In this document: positions 57,363-64,000 of the stretch, in pieces
Layout of the letters: every line of letters begins with the position of its first letter
Position numbering within the stretch: the stretch's first letter is position 1
Assembly (NCBI GenBank): GCA_021186555.1
Contig: JAJKFL010000010.1
Location: 3,749,085 to 3,813,084 of the forward strand
Reading direction: 5' to 3'
Length of the DNA stretch: 64,000 nt
From: Reticulitermes speratus
Taxonomy: Eukaryota; Arthropoda; Insecta; Blattodea; Rhinotermitidae
Made by a program: the position numbers and the translations under genes
The notes under the pieces: generated by a model
What the model was told of the DNA's origin: nothing
The model's input: only the letters and a program-made list of their open reading frames with translations
Database searches by the model: none

Positions 57363-57394
57363 GTAAATTCAAATATATAATTACGGTTCTCTGT

Positions 57395-57530
57395 GACCTA
57401 GAGATCTTTCCCTTTCTGGGACGTTTCAAGAAAAAACATCCCGAAACGTCGGTAACAAACTACGAATCTGCACTACGTAAAATCCCAGAAGAGCGAAGAT
57501 CTCATTTACACCGCGGCGGAAGTCAGAGGT
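57395..57530. mobile_element. Class B foldback element, one arm
   Basis: 'catcccgaaacgtcggtaac' to 'agaagagcgaagatctcatt' 'tacaccgcggcggaagtc' matches the right arm at 24.9 kb and, inverted, the left arm at 24.65 kb. Confidence 0.7.
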
Positions 57531-57862
57531 CACACGTTTCTGTGTTGGTTTGTATGCATGTGAAAATTGTCTCCCAGGTTAAGGGACCGCAACAACGACT
57601 GTATTTGACATTCAATGGAAGGAAGAAACAAGAGATGTGTAGAGAGTATGTATACTAATGAGCGGATGCAGGATTTATACGTTTCTCCAAATGTAATTGG
57701 GATTACGAAATCGAGGCTGATAAGATGGGTGGGGGCGTGTGAAACACATGGAAGAGCAAAGAAATCCATACATATTTTTGGTATGAAAACGCAAATTAAG
57801 GAGAAAAGTATTAAGACATGCGTAGGAGGGGAAATAATATTAAAATAAACTATAAAGAGGTT

Positions 57863-58023
57863 CTTTTTTTTCACACTATTTTTCACACTATTAATTTCAC
57901 ACATTCACACATAGTAACCCCTGATGATGGAACTGTAAGGTTCTGAAACACGTGTAGGGTGAGGGGACAAAAGGCCACAATAAAAGTGGTAAAAAACAGT
58001 GCATTTGTTGGTTTAATTATTTG
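57863..58023 (+). mobile_element. Class A hammerhead-bearing element with exact 14-bp target duplication
   Basis: A 161-bp insertion flanked by ACTATAAAGAGGTT at 57849-57862 and 58024-58037. It begins with a T-rich tract, carries motif A8, and ends about 60 bp later with 'gtgcatttgttggtttaatt'. The duplication length points to retroposition by target-primed reverse transcription. Confidence 0.85.
57916..57961 (+). ncRNA. Hammerhead-ribozyme-like motif A8
   Basis: ACCC, CTGATGA, T, stem II GGAAC-tgtaag-GTTCT, GAAAC, ACGTGTA, GGGT. Stem I ACCC/GGGT is perfect. ACACGTGT is self-complementary, with bases changed on both sides relative to A5. The triplet is GUA. Confidence 0.65.
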
Positions 58024-58159
58024 ACTATAAAGAGGTTGTTGATGGAGCAAACGAAATCCAGATATGGAGGACAGCTTCTGCTATAAGAAATAAGGAGTAA
58101 CGGACAGCCGACAAGGGGCGGTCCTTGCTGCTTGTATAGTGCTAAAGCAACAAAATACT

Positions 58160-59525
58160 TGAAAAAAAGCCAAGATCTTCCTAAGAAGCTAATAGTTCCT
58201 CAGCTAGCTAAAAATTCTTAATAATGCATTGAAACAGGTAGTTTATTACCATGTTGATAGAACAGGTAGTTTATTACCATGTTGATAGAACAGGTAGTTT
58301 ATTACCATGTTGATAGAACAAGTAGTTTATTACCATGTTGATAGAACAGGTGGTTCATTACCATGTTGATAGAACAAGTAGTTTATTACCATGTTGATAG
58401 AACAGGTGGTTTATTATCATGTTGATAGAACAGGTGGTTCATTACCATGTTGATAGAACAGGTAGTTTATTACCATGTTGATAGAACAGGTAGTTTATTA
58501 CCATGTTGATAGAACAGGTGGTTCATTACCATGTTGATAGAACAGGTAGTTTATTACCATGTTGATAGAAAAGGTGGTTCATTATCATGCTGATAGAACA
58601 GGTAGTTTATTACCATTTTGATAGAACAGGTGGTTCATTATCATGTTGATAGAACAGGTGGTTCATTATCATGTTGATAGAACAGGTAGTTTATTACCAT
58701 GTTGATAGAACAGGTGGCTTATTATCATGTTGATAGAACAGGTAGTTTATTACCATGTTGATAGAACAGGTAGTTTATTGCCATGTTGATAGAACAGGTA
58801 GTTTATTACCATGTTGATAGAACAGGTGGTTCATTATCATGTTGATAGAACAGGTGGTTCATTATCATGTTGATAGAACAGGTGGTTCATTATCATGTTG
58901 ATAGAACATGTAGTTTATTACCATGTTGACAGAACAGGTAGTTTATTACCATGTTGATAGAACAGGTAGTTTATTACCATGTTGATAGAACAGGTAGTTT
59001 ATTGCCATGTTGATAGAACAGGTAGTTTATTATCATGTTGATAGAACAGGTAGTTTATTGCCATGTTGATAGAACAGGTAGTTTATTGCCATGTTGATAG
59101 AACAGGTAGTTTATTACCATGTTGATAGAACAGGTAGTTTATTGCCATGTTGATAGAACAGGTAGTTTATTATCATGTTGATAGAACAGGTAGTTTATTG
59201 CCATGTTGATAGAACAGGTAGTTTATTGCCATGTTGATAGAACAGGTAGTTTATTATCATGTTGATAGAACAGGTAGTTTATTGCCATGTTGATAGAACA
59301 GGTAGTTTATTACCATGTTGATAGAACAGGTAGTTTATTACCATGTTGATAGAAGCCCGCCACCTCTCCGTAGCTCGAGGCAGATCAATCCAGTCCATGC
59401 CAACGCACCCTATTTGTCGAAAATCAACTTTAATATTATTCTCCCTTCTATGCCTAGTTCTTCGAAGCGGTCGCTCTCGTCAGGTTGCCCCATCAAAAAT
59501 CCGTAGGCATTTCTCTCCCCTCAAC
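58160..59525 (-). mobile_element. LINE family B 3' region containing a 28-bp array
   Basis: The left flank ('cctaagaagctaatagttcc', 'tcagctagctaaaaattctt') and right flank ('gcccgccacctctccgtagc', 'gatcaatccagtccatgcc', 'tttaatattattctccct') are collinear with 25890-26130. Between them, where the reference has a single 'ggttcattaccgcattcaca', sits the minisatellite. Confidence 0.85.
58228..59353. repeat. 28-bp minisatellite, about 40 units, inside LINE family B
   Basis: Unit 'aacaggtagtttattaccat' plus 'gttgatag', with variants ggtggttc, tatcat and tgccat arranged in blocks. The 'ggtggttcattaccatg' variant matches the LINE segment it replaces. Confidence 0.96.
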
Positions 59526-59611
59526 CAAATATTACAAGTCTAATATTAAAAAAAAATTCTCATATTTTTTTAACAAACGTCATCCCGTTATGATGTTAAT
59601 AGTACGAAAAG
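59526..59611. other. No gene seen
   Basis: Short AT-rich link. Confidence 0.5.
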
Positions 59612-59756
59612 AAATCTGTATCTGTCAAAACAAAACTAAATTCTATTTGTTATATATAACTACATGTTTCTACCTGAGGATGACCTGAGATAGGTCGAAA
59701 CATGTAGTTCTATATAGCAAATAGAATTTGGTTGCGTTTGCACAGATATTGATTTA
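59612..59756. mobile_element. Foldback element around hammerhead-like motif A9
   Basis: Arms 'ctaaattctatttgttatat' 'ataactacatgtttc' and 'gaaacatgtagttctatata' 'gcaaatagaatttgg', extended outward by 'tctgtcaaaac' / 'gtttgcacaga'. Confidence 0.75.
59668..59712 (+). ncRNA. Hammerhead-ribozyme-like motif A9
   Basis: CTGAGGA, T, stem II GACCT-gagat-AGGTC, GAAAC, ATGTA. Stem I is short because the outer hairpin (ACATGTTTC/GAAACATGT) competes with it. ACATGT is self-complementary. Confidence 0.5.
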
Positions 59757-60039
59757 ATTTTTTGAAATTAGTCATCCCTGGTGCACCAACTCAGATCTCA
59801 CTGAGACCAAAATAGAATCTTTTACTGCCTTATTTAATAGGAATCCTTCACAAAGTAAATTAGCAGGCGTTATGTGTAAACCACGTCCGACCCTCTCTGT
59901 GACCTATGATTAGCGACTAAACCGTTTGCCAGATTTTCATGAAATTCTGTACAGGACTTAACGTTGTATTTAGTTAATATTGGCGTCAAGAATGTTCTTG
60001 ATAAGGAGGTTTTTAATCCATTTTATAGTATTTTATTTT
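59757..60039. other. Degenerate repeat, no gene
   Basis: Contains 'ttttcatgaaattctgtac', similar in wording to the decayed repeats from 60.3 kb onward. Confidence 0.4.
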
Positions 60040-60255
60040 ACATAATGTACCAAGTGGACAATATTAGACCACTCATATTCTACATATATGAATATAACCA
60101 TATATGTAATAACTGTAAGGTCTAAGTATAATAATCTCCACGACCCCCTGAAGATGGTGGTTTAAAACACCGAAATACGTATAGGGGAATTTTAAGAATA
60201 AACTATTGTGAAAAAAGTTTATATGCATTAGTTGGTGTTTATTGAACATATCTGT
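60040..60255 (+). mobile_element. Class A hammerhead-bearing element
   Basis: Motif A10 is followed by 'tatgcattagttggtgttta', the conserved class A 3' box. The 5' side has 'ccatatatgtaataactg' and no inverted arm. Confidence 0.65.
60141..60189 (+). ncRNA. Hammerhead-ribozyme-like motif A10
   Basis: CCCC, CTGAAGA, T, stem II GGTG-gtttaaaa-CACC, GAAA, TACGTATA, GGGG. Stem I is CCCC/GGGG. Stem III ATACGTAT is self-complementary, with U-A replacing the usual C-G next to GAAA: a compensated double change. Confidence 0.6.
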
Positions 60256-60740
60256 ACAGGAGTTCTTCACAAATTTACGTCAAGAAAGCATAATTTTGTG
60301 CAAATCGGCTCAGTAATAAGAATTCATTACACGGAAGCGTAAATAAATTTATACCCGTAATTTCTATATATTTCTTAATTGATTTATGTAAAATTCGGAT
60401 CACAGCTTCAAGTAACGCGAGTTTCGCGAAAGTAGGTGCAGTGGGAAGCATATTAAAGGGCGTAAATTAATTTTTATCCTATTTTCTATTTTTTCGTCCA
60501 CTTTGAATCAAATTCGGTTAAAGAAGATTTTGAGTTTCATCAAAACCGGCAAAGTGAAATCCACACTACATTAACGGGCTTAAGTGAATTTTGTAACTGC
60601 TTTCCACATTTATTGTCAGTTTTGGGCGAAATTCGGTACAACAGATCTGCACATAATGCTGTTGATCATGTGTGGGTTTCGTGGAAATGGGGGCAGGGAA
60701 GGCTGTACTTCCTTTTTGGGCGTAACTGAAATTACAGTTA
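60256..60740. repeat. Degenerate tandem repeat, period about 120-140 bp
   Basis: 'gcgtaaataaa', 'ggcgtaaattaa', 'gggcttaagtgaa' and 'gggcgtaactgaa' recur near 60336, 60456, 60577 and 60718. Each is followed by an 'aaattcgg' word and a 'gttt.c..aaa' block. The units are heavily diverged. Confidence 0.6.
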
Positions 60741-61049
60741 CGCGTGTACCATGAAACCGTGTGACATTTTTAAAGTAAAGAAAGCTTTGGTGAATTCTCT
60801 GTACTACGTCAAAGCGTACTTCATGTGCAGTTTTAATGCATTCAATAGATATAATTTTTTGCCTTTCTTGCACTTTGTAATGTCTGGTGCTGCTTCGATT
60901 TTAATATTTATAGGATGTGTTTTTTTTTTAAATATTTTAGTCAAATGAAATTTAGAAACATTACTACTCATGAACTAGTACCCCTACCTAAAAATTCACC
61001 CCCCTCCAGACTCTCCTCCGCTGCCCAGAAATCGTTCAGTCTTTTCTTA
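60741..61049. other. No gene seen
   Basis: AT-rich; short frames only. Confidence 0.5.
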
Positions 61050-61131
61050 TACAGGGCATACACAAAAGAATGGTGCGGTTTTAATAGTGAACACTATTAA
61101 AACCGCACCATTCGTTTGTGTATGCCCTGTA
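61050..61131. mobile_element. Palindromic MITE (TACAGGG termini), copy 2
   Basis: TACAGGGCATACACAAAAGA to TGTGTATGCCCTGTA. Near-perfect arms and the same family as 17670-17750, with TA at both ends. Confidence 0.85.
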
Positions 61132-61443
61132 TATATATGTTTACATTTACACAACTCATTCCAAAAATGTTTGTCATCCGTGGCCCAGTACTTTAACAAA
61201 TACCGCGCCTCCTACTGGAGAATTCACAATGTTTTGTTCTAATTCCCAGCTGTGAAATCCAATATTGATTTAAACTCATATCACGGTAGATAATTAGGTG
61301 GCCTCTAAGGACATGTATTATGGAGGTAGGCAGGACAAATCCGTGTTTCTTCCTCACTCTACAGTCCCTGTATCATAACACTATTCTGCAAAACCTCAAT
61401 ATGTGACCCTTCCTTAGAAGGACCCAAAGCTCCTGTCTGAATA
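61132..61443. other. No gene seen
   Basis: Unique-looking. Confidence 0.5.
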
Positions 61444-61755
61444 AGGTAAAGGTAAAGCAATCCCATTACAGGCCTGGACAGGCCCTTAGGGTTCCAGGAG
61501 GTTGAGGTTCCCTGTCTTCAAGACAATCGGCACATGGAGGTGGTAAGGTTGTTAACCCTATGCACCGGCCGCCTTTACCCCCCAGGAAATATTCCTGGTA
61601 CTCATTTCTGTCAGAGGCTGAGTCGACCCCAGGGCCATAGTGTGGCCGGAAGGATTATGTCAATGAAAAATTCCAGTGACACCATCGGGAATCGAAACCG
61701 CGATCTTCCGGCTTGTAGCGTAGTGCCTCAACCGACTGCGCACGGCGTCCCCCCC
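61444..61755 (-). mobile_element. SINE3 (tRNA-derived)
   Basis: Same order as the 20.2-kb copy; the head near 61740 is slightly damaged ('gactgcgcacggcgtc'), followed by a C run. No clear target duplication. Confidence 0.9.
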
Positions 61756-61789
61756 CCCCCCCCGTGATACAATATCTTATTAAATATCG

Positions 61790-62050
61790 TGATTTAGTCG
61801 GTATAGTGATTAGGCTACTAGCTGGACGGTGCGGTGTTTGAATCCCGGCAAGGGCAAAGATTTTTCTCTTTTCTCAATCGTCCAGACTGGCACTGGGGCC
61901 CACCAAGTCTTCTATTCAATGGGTATCAGGCTTTCTTCCCAGTGGTAAAGTAGTTGGGTCACCTCCATCTAGTGCCGATGTTAAGAATGGGTGGAGTTAT
62001 ACCTCTACTCCCTATATATGCGTTCACGGCTTGGACAGGGACAAATGTAA
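61790..62050 (+). mobile_element. SINE2-related, diverged
   Basis: 'tagtcggtatagtgattagg', 'gtgtttgaatcccggca', 'tccagactggcactggggcc' and 'ccacctccatctagtgccga'. The tRNA-like head is recognisable. Confidence 0.85.
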
Positions 62051-62854
62051 CTTTTCATTCCGGTACAGTCCGTGTACCTGTTACTAGTGCCTGAACGTTC
62101 AGTCATTAGTATTTAACTCTCATCCAGTGGATAGGATCTGACACGCAAAGTGTGACGTTGTCTCCCGATACCAGATAACTATATAACAACAGGTAGAATC
62201 GCCATATCTGTCAAGATAATGGTGATCAGAGTACAAACAGGTCGCTATGGTTACAACAGGATCAGCACACGCCTGAATCTGTCCCAGGGAAACTAGTGCG
62301 CCGGTCGTTATAGGCAGCCGGGAGAGGAACAAGTGAAATTTCCCCGGTTCTCTTCTTCCTGACCTCGCACTCTACTCCACACCGTAGCGCTTACAGCGTC
62401 TGTGCCCCTCACCAGGTGCTTCGTGGAGGACCAGAGGTCGCAAGTGTCGTTTCAGCGCTGGATTAACACCTTTGTGAGTGGTACATATTCAAAAGTATCT
62501 TCTGCTTGGGAGTACTACTTGTTATGTAAACCGCACGAAAGATATTTCCCTCTAAATGTTCAGTACATTGTGTTGATATTAGCATTACCATTATTAACAG
62601 TGACACAATTAGACCGGTATTTATCACGTAGTGGGCCTTACATGTCAATGAAGAAAGTACTGGATTCACTGCTTCAAGAACAGCAAAGGGAATTACTTGT
62701 AATTTTTCTCATAATATATTCCCTGTCATCGGCGTCATCGTGATCATTATCATCATTATCACTAGCTGTAAAAAAGAAGATCCACTTGTCTCACAGTTTC
62801 AAGAAAATTCATTAAAGTAAAATATTTTGGACCTTTCATATAATATGAAATTCT
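62051..62854. other. No gene recognised
   Basis: A 113-codon plus frame (62402-62743) has no recognisable motif. A short 'gatcattatcatcattatc' run occurs near 62745. Confidence 0.4.
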
Positions 62855-62855
62855 T

Positions 62856-62872
62856 TTATAATAATAATAATA

Positions 62873-62903
<31 letters not shown>
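62856..62903. repeat. (AAT)n(ATT)n microsatellite, self-complementary
   Basis: AAT repeats switch to ATT repeats in the middle, giving an AT-only hairpin. Confidence 0.9.
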
Positions 62904-62904
<1 letters not shown>

Positions 62905-63929
62905 ATATACGATTCCTGCATGATATTTTTTCAAGATATTTTATTTTACATACACAGCTACTTTAAGCCATCAATCTAATTTATGTATGGGAAGATTAAA
63001 TGATATTGACAGCATTAAGCGTTGTAACATGTGTCAGATCTCAGCTTGAATATTCAGTATTTACTGTTGTAAAATTTTATATTTTTAATTTATAGACACA
63101 GCAGGATAGCGGCTTAACTATAAGCCGAAACATGTAGCTGATTTCCGGTATTTTTAAAAATATATATGTGTTTGAGGATAATTACTGGTATTATTATTAT
63201 TATTTTTATTATTGGTGGTGGTGGTGATGATGATAATGTTTCTTATTATTAGATTACTAAGTAGTAAATTACTTAGTTAATTAGCTAGTTCTGTGATGAA
63301 CAGAGAACATTCTCGAAATAAATTTTTAGCCTATTACGAAATGCTGCCCTGACATTGACGCGGGGAGCCTGAAAAAATCATTGACACCTTTACGAATAAA
63401 ATTAGTCTATATTACTGTATTATAGATCCAGTTTCTACCTCACAGAAAACACAATGTGTTTCAATCAGAAAGACAAATAAGTTAAACATGTAGAGGGAAA
63501 TAAACGCTGTTTATTGTGAGAATTATAAGGCGCGCATAAATACTGTCTGTGCAAAGTGCAGTAAAAACACTTATCAAAGTGCAGTACATACACTTATCGC
63601 TAAGCTCTGAAGGGTTAAACATCCCCGATAACAATAGCCCTATGAAAATATAGACCTGACAGCTAGTCAATAACTTCAAGGACCAATATAAAATTAGCAG
63701 TTTTGGTTCGTGTTATAAGCCTCAGTTTTACTTTAAATGCTGTATGGACAATCAAAGTGTCGTACACTGCATGTCACAGTAATATTTCGCTCTGTTTTGC
63801 AAGGGCGATAAGCTACTGTTTAATTTTAAGTGGTTTTTAACAAACTTAAATACAGATTTGCAGTTCCTAAGAGATAAAGTCTTAACAAACGACACAAACA
63901 TACAATTTAAAAAAATAAATTAGTCTAAC
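62904..63929. other. No gene; decayed class A motif near 63090-63145
   Basis: 'gcggcttaactataagccga' 'aacatgtag' retains stem II (GGCTTa/taAGCC) and GAAACATGTAG, but the CTGANGA box has become 'caggata'. The rest is AT-rich. Confidence 0.5.
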
Positions 63930-64000
63930 AAGTGTTAACTCTTTGAAGACTAAATATAACATGGAATTATAATTAAATATTCAGCTCGTACCGCGCAGTA
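63930..64000. mobile_element. piggyBac-like element P1, copy 3 (cut by window edge)
   Basis: TTAACTCTTTGAAGACTA is followed by 'gctcgtaccgcgcagta', the beginning of the 114-bp unit, exactly as in the left flank of the other two copies. The array presumably continues past the window. Confidence 0.75.

Larger units (their letters stand above)
57640..58120 (+). mobile_element. LINE family B fragment, interrupted by a class A element
   Basis: Plus strand encodes YTNERMQDLYVSPNVIGITK then SRLIRWVG, relating to LHNEELNDLYSSPN and the RWAGHV block of family B, followed by drifted sequence. It is split at 57863-58023. The copy is old: several frame slips and stops. Confidence 0.65.

Noticed and set aside
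1-64000. LTR retrotransposon, endogenous retrovirus or Polinton-type element
   Set aside because: No paired long terminal repeats, gag/pol-like frames or capsid-like genes were recognised; short decayed pieces could be missed by eye.

Overview
The window reads as nuclear DNA of an arthropod with a large, repeat-rich genome. It is probably a polyneopteran insect, and a cockroach is my best guess because the LINE ORF2 tails and tRNA-derived SINEs match families I recall from cockroach and termite sequence. That assignment is recollection; no search was run. There are no operons, ribosome binding sites or CRISPR arrays. Only two host genes are recognisable.

Host genes. (1) At 42468-45300 (+) lies a spliced ZNF622/Rei1-type gene for a pre-60S ribosome maturation factor. 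It has three coding exons, four C2H2-type fingers and consensus splice junctions, but a one-base frame slip near the end of exon 1. (2) At 10608-11047 (-) lies an intronless monothiol glutaredoxin of the GLRX5 type with the CGFS site and three frame slips, most likely a retrocopy. Two good splice donors on the minus strand at 41.4-41.9 kb suggest 5' exons of an unidentified gene divergent from ZNF622.

Everything else is mobile or repetitive DNA. Left part (0-15 kb): a hAT-type MITE, a 32/34-bp minisatellite of 2.7 kb, four SINE families, LINE tails with GAT or GAA microsatellite ends, and a Tigger-type MITE. Middle (14-37 kb): piggyBac-like elements carrying a 114-bp satellite, foldback elements, and very regular 75-bp and 42-bp arrays. 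Right part (45-64 kb): many foldback elements, nested SINEs and LINEs, and 44-bp and 28-bp arrays that grew inside older transposon copies.

The most interesting system is a dispersed family of short retroposed elements carrying a hammerhead-ribozyme-like core: CUGANGA, one extra U, a covarying stem II, GAAA, a self-complementary stem III and an NUH site, with stem I closing the ends. Copies lie at 22.7, 22.8, 24.3, 47.1, 47.6, 51.1, 57.9, 59.7 and 60.1 kb. Several are arranged as head-to-head inverted pairs, and one has an exact 14-bp target duplication. This resembles the hammerhead-bearing terminal repeats known from Penelope-like elements and retrozymes. A second theme is that at least three of the tandem arrays can be traced to an internal segment of a transposon.
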